Of a DNA stretch of 64,000 bases, positions 19,173 through 27,661 are shown in pieces; the first letter of the stretch is position 1; each line of letters opens with the position of its first letter. The position numbers and the translations under genes were made by a program. The stretch is from positions 1,255,501 to 1,319,500 of the forward strand of contig NZ_CP049057.1 of NCBI RefSeq assembly GCF_011044175.1, written 5' to 3'. The notes beneath the pieces were generated by a model. It was not told where the DNA came from. It made no database searches and saw only the letters and a list, made by a program, of their open reading frames with translations. The DNA comes from Rasiella rasia (GTDB taxonomy: Bacteria > Bacteroidota > Bacteroidia > Flavobacteriales > Flavobacteriaceae).

Positions 19173-19320
19173 AATTGTCAAGTTTCAGTTTTATGAGTAG
19201 CGTTATTCCTACTCTTGTAACGATTTTAATAATGGATAATTATATTTTAAGGGGCTTAAAAGATTTCCAATTTAAAATTACTTAAATTTAATGCTCACAA
19301 ATTTTAAAGTTCCATTTGTT

Positions 19321-19794
19321 ATGAAAAACATATTGTTAATAGTAATCGCCCTAATTTCAGTACACTGCGTTGCACAACGCAACACATTTAAGAATATTTC
19401 AGAAAAAAATGGAATGATTGGTATTGGCACAAACGCTCCTGATGAACTACTAACTGTAAAAGGTAAGATTCATACGCAAGAAGTTATTGTAGACCTTCAA
19501 GGTGCTGTTGCCCCAGATTACGTGTTTGAATGGTATGCACATGGGCACTCAAATTTATTACCTTCTTATTCGTTAACTCCCCTGCCCGAGTTGGCAGCTT
19601 TTATAAAAAAGCACAAGCATCTTCCTGGTGTTCCTTCGGCAAATACACTAGATAAAGAGGGATTGTCTCTAAAAGAAATGAATTTAATTTTGTTAGAAAA
19701 AGTAGAAGAACTTACACTTTACACGCTTCGGCAACAAGAAGAAATAGACGCTTTAGCTGCAAAATTAGAACGCATTTCACCCACTAAAGAATAA
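19321..19794 (+). CDS. Secreted tail-fibre-like protein with C-terminal coiled coil
   Basis: 157 aa from MKNILLIVIALISVHCVAQ, a clear signal peptide; a longer frame to 19291 adds residues upstream of it. The body IGIGTNAPDELLTVKGKIHTQEVIVD followed by HKHLPGVPSA and EMNLILLEKVEELTLY is a pattern very common in Bacteroidetes secreted proteins annotated as tail-fibre or cell-wall-anchor like; it ends in a leucine-rich coiled coil (about 118-150) likely to trimerise. There is no T9SS sorting domain. Its stop is 1 bp from the start of the subtilase gene, so the two form an operon. Confidence 0.72.
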   Translation: MKNILLIVIALISVHCVAQRNTFKNISEKNGMIGIGTNAPDELLTVKGKIHTQEVIVDLQGAVAPDYVFEWYAHGHSNLLPSYSLTPLPELAAFIKKHKHLPGVPSANTLDKEGLSLKEMNLILLEKVEELTLYTLRQQEEIDALAAKLERISPTKE

Positions 19795-19795
19795 T

Positions 19796-21454
19796 ATGAA
19801 AAATATCACCTATTTCTTATTGTTCTGCAGCTTCGCGATGTGGAGTCAAAACGAAAGTGAAGAGCGTTTCTATTTTCAACTTAACATTAAAAATGGAGAA
19901 CAGCTACAACTATCACAGAGTTTGGATAAAAAATTTGTCATTATCAGCCCAAACAGCACAGACGAAACCAGAATTTATGCAGCCTACAACGTGTTTCTAT
20001 TTGAAAAAGCTTATCGTAATAGCAGTAGCGACTTGTTATCGAATGTTTACAATATTGCCACAGACAACGTTGCGCTCATTAGCAATCTAAAGCACAACTT
20101 TCCTGAAAAATATTCTAGAATTGATCAGTACTACCCTTCTGAAAAACCCTACTACCCTAACGACTACGGTGCAACGAGTCCGGTTGAAAATTTAGGAACA
20201 GCACAACGATTAGACGATTTAGATCTACTTGAAATGCCAAAAGCTTGGGGAATTACAAAAGGTTCTAAAAAAGTAGTGATTGGCATTTCAGATTCTCGAG
20301 TAGATTCTACAGATGCAGAATTTAAAGGACGCGTCTCCAAATACCTCAAATATTTTGACACCCCAAAAGGCCTAGGTTGCTTTCATGGGTCTAACGTTGC
20401 GGCCATCGCTGGCGCAGCTACAGACAATGGCTACGGACGTCCAGGAATTTGCTCAGACTGCGATATGATTGCGCATGGCTATGGTAGTTTTAGCTACATT
20501 GAAGATTTGGTGGAGGCAGGTGCCAAAATAATTAATGCCAGTTGGGTTGTATGTAATATGGGCACCTACCACGAAAACATTGAAGAGCGCATTAATGAGT
20601 TGTATGAAGATGGAATCATAATCGTAGCTGCTGCAGGCAACGGTAAGGGGTGCAACAGAGATGGGTTTGATCCAGACGACTATGGTTATCCTAATGCTTT
20701 CGAAAAGGTGATTTCGGTTACGGGTACCTATGTAACAAACGACCTAGAAACCGCTGTTCTTGAAAAAGACGAAAATGACCGAATGATTGTAAAATTTATT
20801 AAAGACAGACACGACTCCAAGCTGGCTTTTCGGGAAAATGGTGAAATTGTTGTTCCCTACCCAAAATTTGGGTTACAAGCAAACGATGCTATAGACATTT
20901 GCGCTCCTGCATACACCTACTTGCACGGAAACCAAATCTGTGAATACAAAGATATTATGGGAGGTGTTACTTCGGGGGCTGCTCCTTTTGTTTCTGGAGT
21001 TTTAGGGCTTATTTGGTCTGAGAATTATTGTTTGAGCGCTTATGAAGTAGAGACTATTTTAAAACTGAGTTCTGAAGAGATAGAAAATTTATCGGGTAAC
21101 ACACGTTATCGCGGAAAACTTGGTGCAGGACGAATTAACGGTTATCGTGCTGTAAAAATGGCAAGAGAAACCAAAGAGATGTTTGGTAATGTTGAGGTAA
21201 GCAATCGAGATATGTATAGATATCATTATAGATTAGAGAATGCACCTTACAATATTACTGTAAAGAATCAGACCTTTAGAGATTCTGCTTCCGTTCGGTT
21301 TAAGGCGCGAAATGCCATTTACCTAAAACCAGGCACTACATTGCGACCAGACAAAACATCGCGTATGCATTTCAGTATAGATGCTACCACCCCAACTGGC
21401 GAATGTTTCCCAGAACAACCGAAATCGTATCCAAGAATTTTTAAAAAGAAATAA
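19796..21454 (+). CDS. Secreted S8 (subtilisin-like) serine peptidase
   Basis: 552 aa. Signal peptide to about residue 18, a propeptide-like region (19-140), then the subtilase domain with the triad D166 (GISDSRVD), H197 (FHGSNVAAIAG) and S393 (GVTSGAAPFVSG), and the oxyanion Asn N282 (AAAGNG). The serine context TSGAAP differs from the usual TSMAAP but keeps the nucleophile. The C-terminal part (about 485-535: NITVKN...VRFKARNAIYLKPGTTL...MHFSID) resembles the short all-beta modules that close many Bacteroidetes secreted enzymes. No T9SS domain is seen. Probably active and exported; substrate unknown. Confidence 0.87.
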   Translation: MKNITYFLLFCSFAMWSQNESEERFYFQLNIKNGEQLQLSQSLDKKFVIISPNSTDETRIYAAYNVFLFEKAYRNSSSDLLSNVYNIATDNVALISNLKHNFPEKYSRIDQYYPSEKPYYPNDYGATSPVENLGTAQRLDDLDLLEMPKAWGITKGSKKVVIGISDSRVDSTDAEFKGRVSKYLKYFDTPKGLGCFHGSNVAAIAGAATDNGYGRPGICSDCDMIAHGYGSFSYIEDLVEAGAKIINASWVVCNMGTYHENIEERINELYEDGIIIVAAAGNGKGCNRDGFDPDDYGYPNAFEKVISVTGTYVTNDLETAVLEKDENDRMIVKFIKDRHDSKLAFRENGEIVVPYPKFGLQANDAIDICAPAYTYLHGNQICEYKDIMGGVTSGAAPFVSGVLGLIWSENYCLSAYEVETILKLSSEEIENLSGNTRYRGKLGAGRINGYRAVKMARETKEMFGNVEVSNRDMYRYHYRLENAPYNITVKNQTFRDSASVRFKARNAIYLKPGTTLRPDKTSRMHFSIDATTPTGECFPEQPKSYPRIFKKK

Positions 21455-21499
21455 TATCATTTTTTAAGTCGCGTTAGATGTGACTAGGTTTGGTTTGTT

Positions 21500-21507
21500 T
21501 ATTTTTG
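21500..21507 (+). promoter_or_regulatory. -7 element upstream of ftsE
   Basis: TATTTTTG fits TAnnTTTG and lies 21 bp before the ftsE ATG at 21529; the -33 region is not clear. Confidence 0.4.
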
Positions 21508-21528
21508 TTCCTATAGAAAATTTAATTT

Positions 21529-22212
21529 ATGTCTGAAGCCGTATTAGAATTAAAGAATGCATCCATATTTCAGCGTGAAAGCCTTATACTTTCAGACGTT
21601 TCTGTGTCTATAGACAAAGGTGAATTTGTATACCTCATTGGTAAAACTGGTACCGGAAAGAGTAGTTTTATGAAAACGCTCTATGGTGATTTACCGCTAA
21701 AAAAAGGAGAAGGTCATATTGTGGGATACGATTTACCCACTTTAAAAGAAAAAGACATACCTTTTCTTCGTCGTAAATTGGGTGTTGTATTTCAAGATTT
21801 TAAACTTCTAAACGATCGCACCGTTAGTGATAACCTTCACTTTGTATTAACCGCTACAGGATGGACAGACAAAGCCGAGATGAAATCTAAAATAGACGAT
21901 GTTTTAGATAAGGTAGACATGAAAACAAAAGCGTTTAAATACCCTTATCAATTATCTGGTGGTGAACAACAACGCGTTGCCATTGCACGTGCGCTTTTAA
22001 ACGACCCTGAACTTATTTTAGCAGATGAGCCGACAGGAAATTTAGACCCGCAGACCAGTGTAGAGGTAATGCAGGTACTTCAAGAAATTAATAAAAATGG
22101 TAATACTATTTTAATGGCAACGCACGACTATGCCTTATTACTGAAATATCCTTCAAAGACCTTGAAATGTGATGAAAATCAAATTTTTGAGGTGGTACAA
22201 AAAACTGTTTAA
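21529..22212 (+). CDS. ftsE: Cell-division ATP-binding protein FtsE
   Basis: 227 aa ABC ATPase. Walker [10 protein letters not shown] (38-46), Q-loop FQD (88-90), signature LSGGEQQ (142-148), Walker [14 protein letters not shown] (162-174) and the switch His in ATHD. Length and the [13 protein letters not shown] stretch fit FtsE, which with FtsX couples division to peptidoglycan hydrolase activation. As in other Bacteroidetes, ftsX is not adjacent here, so the assignment over LolD-type ATPases rests on sequence pattern. The stop is 2 bp from the convergent SGNH-type gene. Confidence 0.8.
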   Translation: MSEAVLELKNASIFQRESLILSDVSVSIDKGEFVYLIGKTGTGKSSFMKTLYGDLPLKKGEGHIVGYDLPTLKEKDIPFLRRKLGVVFQDFKLLNDRTVSDNLHFVLTATGWTDKAEMKSKIDDVLDKVDMKTKAFKYPYQLSGGEQQRVAIARALLNDPELILADEPTGNLDPQTSVEVMQVLQEINKNGNTILMATHDYALLLKYPSKTLKCDENQIFEVVQKTV

Positions 22213-22214
22213 GA

Positions 22215-23138
22215 TCACTGAAAGTTTTCTTCAATAAAAGCATTAATAATTTTACTTGCTTTTGCAGCCCCTTCGTTGGTTAGATGATCTGCATCTCTTA
22301 AGTCTTTATCTGTAAATCGGTTATCTTCGGAAAGTTTTAAATATTGCACATTGGGGTTGCTTGATGCTAAATGCTCTAAAACAGAAACTATTTTCTCTTT
22401 TTTCTCAGGCATCAATGCATTGTAATACGTTTGATACATGGGCATTTCAACCAACAACACATTTATATCTCGTGCCTTACATGTGGTTATCATGGTTTGT
22501 AATCGGTTTGTATTATGATTAAAATCGAGGGAACCGTCTTCATGCTTCTTAACTATTATTGGCACTATAGCCTCTTTATCTGCCACAATATCTCGTTCGT
22601 CTTGTAAACCATATCCATTGGGTTTTACAAGTGCAACAGTACCTTCTTCGGCATACACTTGAAGCAATTCTACCGATTTTCGAAATCTTCTTGTTAGTGC
22701 AAGACTGTAGTTTCGTACATCCCAATTAGACACTATTGGAACATCTAGTCCCATCTGGTGCTTATAAAAATACTTTCGCCACGTATCGCCTAGCGAATTG
22801 TCTTTCTGCGATAAGCTAAAGTAACTTATCGTTACGATAACGGTTTCTAACTCTGGTAAGCTGTCTATATACGTATTTAATATACGTTCATCGAAGTACA
22901 GAGTCTGACTAATATTTGCAGCGTTAAACGTTCTGGCTTCAAAATAAGAAGGGTCTATTCCAAACAGTGCGTGAGAGTTACCCAACACTAAAACCTCAGC
23001 ATTTTTATATTCGGTGCGTAATTGCTTATCTTTTTCAGTATAGGCAGTATCGGCAAAACGATAAAATAGTTCAATTCCCAACCACACCAGAAAAACGGGT
23101 ATTAAAAAGAGTGCTATGTAGTTGTATAATCTTTTCAT
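22215..23138 (-). CDS. SGNH/GDSL-like membrane-anchored protein, partner of the MBOAT gene
   Basis: 307 aa. One N-terminal anchor helix (about 8-26), then VLVLGNSHALFGI (GNSH at 53-56), in which S55 is a likely nucleophile, and a C-terminal DADHLT (about 286-291), where Asp and His would complete an SGNH-type triad. Such proteins accept an acyl group from an MBOAT partner and pass it to a polysaccharide, as AlgJ/AlgX do for alginate. The upstream MBOAT gene ends exactly one base before this ATG (TAAATG), so the two are translationally coupled. Family name is not certain; the pairing and motifs support the role. Confidence 0.72.
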   Translation of the reverse strand: MKRLYNYIALFLIPVFLVWLGIELFYRFADTAYTEKDKQLRTEYKNAEVLVLGNSHALFGIDPSYFEARTFNAANISQTLYFDERILNTYIDSLPELETVIVTISYFSLSQKDNSLGDTWRKYFYKHQMGLDVPIVSNWDVRNYSLALTRRFRKSVELLQVYAEEGTVALVKPNGYGLQDERDIVADKEAIVPIIVKKHEDGSLDFNHNTNRLQTMITTCKARDINVLLVEMPMYQTYYNALMPEKKEKIVSVLEHLASSNPNVQYLKLSEDNRFTDKDLRDADHLTNEGAAKASKIINAFIEENFQ

Positions 23139-24560
23139 TTAAAACTGAAAATAGATAAAGGGTTGTAAATCGCCCGCATAATAAAAAGTACAAAATAGTA
23201 CCACGTAATAAATTCCATATCTAAACCATGCAGATTTTATATGCGCAATGTCTAAAATATGTCCTCGGTGGCGCTGTAGCCATTCTAACACCATATAACC
23301 AAACAGCAATACTATACCACTTCGGGGTAGGTAAGGCATGCTAAAAAGCGATTCTGAGAATACAATTTGCAAATACTGAAAAGCGTCTGTAATGGTTTCG
23401 GCTCTAAAAAACACCCATGCAATTACTACAATAAAAAAGGTAATTCCAATGCGAGCCAATTCTGAAAAAGTTGGCCAAAGTCGTTTCGGGTTAAAGCTTC
23501 TATCTTTTTTGATAAACAGCAATACAGGGATAACACAAATAGCATGAACCAAGCCCCAAAAAACAAAGGTAAGGTTGGCACCATGCCATAATCCACTTAC
23601 TAGAAATACAATAAGGATATTTAAGATAAGTCGTATAGTAGAAACACGACTTCCTCCTAGTGGAATATAGACGTAGTCGCGAAACCAAGTAGAAAGCGAG
23701 ATATGCCAACGTCTCCAAAAGTCTGATAAATCTTGTGCCAAATAAGGAAAATTAAAGTTCTTCATAAGGTCGAACCCGAGTAACCTTGAGGTTCCTATAG
23801 CAATATTACTATAGCCAGAGAAATCGCCATAAATCTGAAATGCAAAAAATACAGCAGTAAAAAATAACGTGCTACCAGATTGATCCTGATAGTTTTCAAA
23901 ATATGTATTTACAAATAGCGCACAATTATCTGCAATGACCATTTTTTGAAACAGTCCTGCTAAAATTAGACGCAGTCCGTCTATGTTTTTTTTATAGTTA
24001 AACGTACGTTCTTTTTCAAATTGTGGCAACAGGTTTGATGCGCGTTCTATTGGGCCCGCCACAAGTTGTGGGAAGAATGAAACAAATGCAAAAAACGCTA
24101 CCACATTTGTAGTGGGTTGGAGTCTTTTTCGGTAAATATCAATAGTATAGCTAAGCGTTTGAAATGTATAAAAGCTAATACCTACGGGCAGCAAAATATT
24201 CCACGTTGACGATTTCAGCGTTGTTCCGAAGAGCGCAAACGTATCTACAAAAGTTTCAACAAAAAAGTTATAGTACTTAAACACTCCTAAAAGTCCTAAG
24301 TTAAACACCAAACTAATCACCAATAACAGTTTTCGTTTGCCTTTGGCTTCTGTTTTTCCTAGGAAATTTCCGATGGTAAAATCTACAAGAGAACTTAAGA
24401 AAATAAGCGAAAGAAACCGCCAATCCCAAAACGAATAGAAGATATAACTCACCACTACTAAGAAGATATTCTGTAGTGATAAGGTACGTCTAAATACGGT
24501 CCAATACAGTGCTAAAACGACTGGAAAGAAGACGGCAAAATCTACTGTGTTAAATAACAT
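23139..24560 (-). CDS. MBOAT family O-acyltransferase (AlgI-like)
   Basis: 473 aa from MLFNTVDFAVFFPVVLALYW, the usual way AlgI-like MBOATs begin; the longer frame to 24599 is less likely. About ten membrane helices. Family segments: YSFWDWRFLSL, VGISFYTFQTLSYTIDIYR, VAGPIERASNLLPQ, QIYGDFSGYSNIAIG, DFWRRWHISLSTWFRDYVYIPLGG, and the catalytic His in SGLWHGANLTFV. AlgI-like proteins bring acetyl groups across the inner membrane for polysaccharide O-acetylation. It abuts the SGNH-type gene and opens the surface-polysaccharide region. Confidence 0.9.
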   Translation of the reverse strand: MLFNTVDFAVFFPVVLALYWTVFRRTLSLQNIFLVVVSYIFYSFWDWRFLSLIFLSSLVDFTIGNFLGKTEAKGKRKLLLVISLVFNLGLLGVFKYYNFFVETFVDTFALFGTTLKSSTWNILLPVGISFYTFQTLSYTIDIYRKRLQPTTNVVAFFAFVSFFPQLVAGPIERASNLLPQFEKERTFNYKKNIDGLRLILAGLFQKMVIADNCALFVNTYFENYQDQSGSTLFFTAVFFAFQIYGDFSGYSNIAIGTSRLLGFDLMKNFNFPYLAQDLSDFWRRWHISLSTWFRDYVYIPLGGSRVSTIRLILNILIVFLVSGLWHGANLTFVFWGLVHAICVIPVLLFIKKDRSFNPKRLWPTFSELARIGITFFIVVIAWVFFRAETITDAFQYLQIVFSESLFSMPYLPRSGIVLLFGYMVLEWLQRHRGHILDIAHIKSAWFRYGIYYVVLFCTFYYAGDLQPFIYFQF

Positions 24561-24631
24561 AAAGGCGGCAAGCGTTATGAAATGCCAATCTACAAACAAT
24601 CATTTAAAATTGCCATAATAAAAATACTATT

Positions 24632-24643
24632 TCTCGTACGAGA
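24632..24643. promoter_or_regulatory. 12-bp perfect palindrome in a divergent intergenic region
   Basis: TCTCGTACGAGA lies midway between the MBOAT start (24560, minus) and the methyltransferase start (24673, plus). It is GC-richer than its AT-rich surroundings. A plus-strand TAATTTAG just before the methyltransferase ATG is a one-mismatch -7 element, so the palindrome sits in a suitable place for an operator. Regulator unknown. Confidence 0.4.
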
Positions 24644-24672
24644 TAGGAAGTTAGAATTTGTAATTTAGCAGC

Positions 24673-25413
24673 ATGTATAAAGCTGTAAAAAAACTAGCAC
24701 TTACTGTTGTCCCTAAAAGGTTTTTACTGAAAAATGAGCTTTTTTTCAGGTCGTTATTTGCTATTAATTACAGAGGAAAAAACCATACATGCAACATTTG
24801 CACCCACTCACTTAAACGGTTTATTGTAATAGACGATGGCGATGTGCTTTGCCCATTTTGTGGAAGTAGAGCACGTACTCGTAGACTCTACGACATTTTA
24901 ACTACTGAAAAATTACTAAGTGGGAGAATTTTACATTTTTCTCCTTCTCGAAGTTTATACAGAGTGTTAAGTAAGGAAAAAAGCATTGACTATGTGAGCA
25001 CCGATTTTGAAGATGAATTTATCGCTACACACAGGTATGATATAACGGCTATTGATTGCCCTGATAATAGTTTCGACTTAATTATTTGCTATCACATACT
25101 CGAGCATATTGAAGATGATAGCGCGGCCATGAGAGAATTATTCAGGGTTTTAAAACCAGGAGGTACATGTCTAGTTCAGACACCTTTTAAAGAAGGTACC
25201 GATGTGTATGAAGACTTTTCTATTACCTCTAAAGAGGGACGGTTAAAAGCGTTCGGACAAGACGATCATGTTCGAATTTACTCTGTTAATGGCTTGCTGC
25301 AACGTTTAAAAACAAACAAATTTACAGTTAGTAAACAAAAAGAATTTAAGGAAGATACAAGGCTTGGGTTTACACCAGAGACAGTACTGTTCTTAAAAAA
25401 ACCTGTATCTTAA
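24673..25413 (+). CDS. Class I SAM methyltransferase with N-terminal cysteine motif
   Basis: 246 aa. Residues about 38-62 hold a zinc-ribbon-like C-x2-C...C-x2-C pattern (CNIC, CPFC). The methyltransferase core lacks the classic glycine-rich motif I but shows the later motifs of Methyltransf_11: FDLIICYHILEHIEDDSAAMRELFRVLKPGGTCLVQTPF. This architecture is common in glycan and lipopolysaccharide loci. It begins a three-gene plus-strand run with two glycosyltransferases (15-bp gap, then 8-bp overlap), suggesting methylation of a sugar residue (inference). Confidence 0.8.
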   Translation: MYKAVKKLALTVVPKRFLLKNELFFRSLFAINYRGKNHTCNICTHSLKRFIVIDDGDVLCPFCGSRARTRRLYDILTTEKLLSGRILHFSPSRSLYRVLSKEKSIDYVSTDFEDEFIATHRYDITAIDCPDNSFDLIICYHILEHIEDDSAAMRELFRVLKPGGTCLVQTPFKEGTDVYEDFSITSKEGRLKAFGQDDHVRIYSVNGLLQRLKTNKFTVSKQKEFKEDTRLGFTPETVLFLKKPVS

Positions 25414-25428
25414 ACGTTGATTTAGACG

Positions 25429-26319
25429 ATGCTTTCAATTCTAATTCCAACATACAATCATTCTGTTTATTCGCTGGTACAAGCGTTAGACAATGAGTTT
25501 ACATCTCTAAATATTACCTATGAGATTTTAGTCTTCGACGACGGATCTACACTACCCCTACCCGATAATGAAAAAATTACGTCGTTTGCACATGTAAAAT
25601 TTCAGAAATTAAAACAGAATATAGGCAGAAGTGCCATTCGTAAAAAACTTGCTGAAAACGCTATTTATGAAACTATTCTTTTTCTTGATGCAGATGTTTT
25701 GCCCGTGTCTCCATCTTTTATAGACACCTATTACAAAGCTATGAACCAGGGCGCCTTTGAGGTAATCTTTGGTGGTGTAGCCTATGCTCAAGAAAAACCT
25801 AAAATTGACGAACGCTTGCGGTGGGAATACGGGAGACAGCGGGAAGTAAAAGCTGCCGCAGAAAGACAAAAAGCGCCTCATTTTATTATCACTCAAAATG
25901 TGTTACTTAAGAAAAAAACATTTTTAGAATTATCTATACCAACAGAAAACTTTTATGGAGATGACCTTGTTTTTTCGCAACAATTGAAAACCAAGAATAT
26001 TAATGTGCTTCATATTGAGAATCCGGTTTTTCATCTAGGTTTGGAATCGTCTCAACACTATCTAAAAAAAGCATTAAGCGCAGTAAAATCTATTGTAGCT
26101 CTAGAAGATAAAGGTGTTTTAGACCCAAATCTAACTAAATTGCAACAGACCTATGTAAAGCTAAAAAAGTTAAGGATGCTTGGTCTTTTTACCTGGTTCT
26201 TTTCTAAAAAAAAGGCAAAAATGAAAGAAAATTTCACCAGCGCATCTCCAAATTTAAAATGGTTCGATTTATACCGTCTTTTATACTATATTGAACTTAA
26301 ATCAAAATCTAATGCCTAA
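25429..26319 (+). CDS. Family 2 glycosyltransferase
   Basis: 296 aa. GT-A fold: MLSILIPTYNHSVYSLVQALDN at the start, VFDDGST for the nucleotide site, NIGRSAIRKKLAENA, and the metal motif FLDADV (about residues 85-90). The C-terminal ED-like segment is near ENFYGDDLVFSQQL. It likely adds a sugar to a lipid-linked repeat unit on the cytoplasmic face; donor and acceptor unknown. Its end overlaps the next glycosyltransferase gene by 8 bp. Confidence 0.88.
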   Translation: MLSILIPTYNHSVYSLVQALDNEFTSLNITYEILVFDDGSTLPLPDNEKITSFAHVKFQKLKQNIGRSAIRKKLAENAIYETILFLDADVLPVSPSFIDTYYKAMNQGAFEVIFGGVAYAQEKPKIDERLRWEYGRQREVKAAAERQKAPHFIITQNVLLKKKTFLELSIPTENFYGDDLVFSQQLKTKNINVLHIENPVFHLGLESSQHYLKKALSAVKSIVALEDKGVLDPNLTKLQQTYVKLKKLRMLGLFTWFFSKKKAKMKENFTSASPNLKWFDLYRLLYYIELKSKSNA

Positions 26320-27259
26320 GTTTTCTATTATCATCCCTTTGTACAACAAGGAAAAAGATATTGCTAAGACACTTAATAGCCTTTTCTTGCAAACTGAGAA
26401 TGATTACGAAATTATTCTAGTGAATGATGGTTCTACAGATGGAAGTGAAACCGTGGTGAAAGGTTTTACTGACGCTCGTATTAGCTACTTCAGCAAAGAA
26501 AATGAAGGAGTATCTCGCACGCGTAATTTTGCAGTAACAAAAGCAACTAGTAAGCACATTGTATTTTTAGATGCAGACGATTATTGGCATCCAAATCATT
26601 TAGAAAACTTACATGATTTAATCACTGTATTTCCAGACCAACAGTGGTATGCCACAGCTTACGAGAAAAGACACAATAGTAAATTTGTAAGCCCAATGCT
26701 CTCTCCTATCATGCAAAAACCAAAAGACTGGAAGGGCGTGGTAACTAATTATTTCGAAAATAGCTTAATCGATGCCTTAGCATGGACTTCGGCGGTATGT
26801 TTTAAAAAGTCCTTTTTTGAAGCCTTAAACGGTTTTGACACCAGCATTACGCATGGTGCAGGTGAAGATACAGATCTATGGATACGTGCGGCCTTAAAAG
26901 CTCCGATGGCATTTACAACCACTATTACAGCAAGACATAATCTAGACGGCAGCAACCGTATCTCTCATACGCCAACGCTTATCCGAAATTTTATGAATGT
27001 AGATGTCTATGAAGCCGAAACAGAAAAACATCCTGGCCTGAAAGCATATCTAGATTTAAATAGATTTTCGTTTGCTATGCAGCATAAGATGGCTGGTGAT
27101 AAAAAGACGTTTGCACGCTTTGTGCAAAAAATTGAGTTAAACAATCTAACTGGGAAACAACGCTATATGCTAAAACAACCCAAACAAGTATTACAACTCA
27201 TATTAAAAGGAAAAGGACTTGCTGAAAAGTTAGGCTTTCGGTTAACTTCGTTCAATTGA
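26312..27259 (+). CDS. Family 2 glycosyltransferase
   Basis: 315 aa from the ATG in MPKFSIIIPLYNKEKD, which overlaps the previous gene by 8 bp; the longer frame from 26291 is rejected because GT2 proteins begin at this point. Motifs: IILVNDGSTDGS, SRTRNFAV, FLDADDYWHP (DxD), and an ED motif in HGAGEDTDLWIRAAL. Cytoplasmic glycosyltransferase of the surface-polysaccharide locus, specificity unknown. Its 3' end overlaps the convergent FdtA-like gene by 18 bp. Confidence 0.9.
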   Translation: MPKFSIIIPLYNKEKDIAKTLNSLFLQTENDYEIILVNDGSTDGSETVVKGFTDARISYFSKENEGVSRTRNFAVTKATSKHIVFLDADDYWHPNHLENLHDLITVFPDQQWYATAYEKRHNSKFVSPMLSPIMQKPKDWKGVVTNYFENSLIDALAWTSAVCFKKSFFEALNGFDTSITHGAGEDTDLWIRAALKAPMAFTTTITARHNLDGSNRISHTPTLIRNFMNVDVYEAETEKHPGLKAYLDLNRFSFAMQHKMAGDKKTFARFVQKIELNNLTGKQRYMLKQPKQVLQLILKGKGLAEKLGFRLTSFN

Positions 27260-27661
27260 TTTAAAATCGGTATAGTCTCTAATGTAATCATCTTCATCGT
27301 ATTCTTGACTCACCAACGAAAGGCATACAGCACCGGCAGAAAAATTCTCTAACTCACGCCAAACACCGCTTGGTATTAACAGCCCTTTATTGGGTCGGTT
27401 TAAAAGAAAGGTTTTACGTTCCTTCCCATTATCTAGCACTACAGAAAAGCTTCCGCTTACAGCGATTAAAAACTGTTGTAGCTCTTTATGGGCATGACCT
27501 CCACGAATAGAATCACTTGGAACATCATATAAGTAATATACGCGCTTTATTTCGTACGGCAATAGCTCTTTTTCTACTACTGAAAGGTTACCACGACCGT
27601 CTTCTGCGATAATCTTAGGGATATCTTTTAAAGTAATAGCTTCTAAATCAACGTACTTCAT
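27242..27661 (-). CDS. FdtA/QdtA-like sugar 3,4-ketoisomerase (cupin)
   Basis: 139 aa single cupin. RGGHAHKELQQFLIAVSG at about residues 53-70 contains the conserved H56/H58 pair, with VVLDNG and IPSGVWRELENFS further on, as in FdtA/QdtA/WxcM. These convert dTDP-4-keto-6-deoxyglucose to the 3-keto isomer before transamination. The matching aminotransferase lies 4.5 kb away on the same strand at 32165, and together they would yield dTDP-Fuc3N or Qui3N type sugars. FdtA and QdtA differ only in product stereochemistry, which I cannot decide. Overlaps the upstream glycosyltransferase by 14 bp. Confidence 0.85.
   Translation of the reverse strand: MKYVDLEAITLKDIPKIIAEDGRGNLSVVEKELLPYEIKRVYYLYDVPSDSIRGGHAHKELQQFLIAVSGSFSVVLDNGKERKTFLLNRPNKGLLIPSGVWRELENFSAGAVCLSLVSQEYDEDDYIRDYTDFKSIERS

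Noticed and set aside
21529-22212. LolD or MacB-type ATPase for the permease at 7087
   Set aside because: The genes are 13 kb apart and the ATPase has the length and segments of FtsE; a partnership cannot be claimed.
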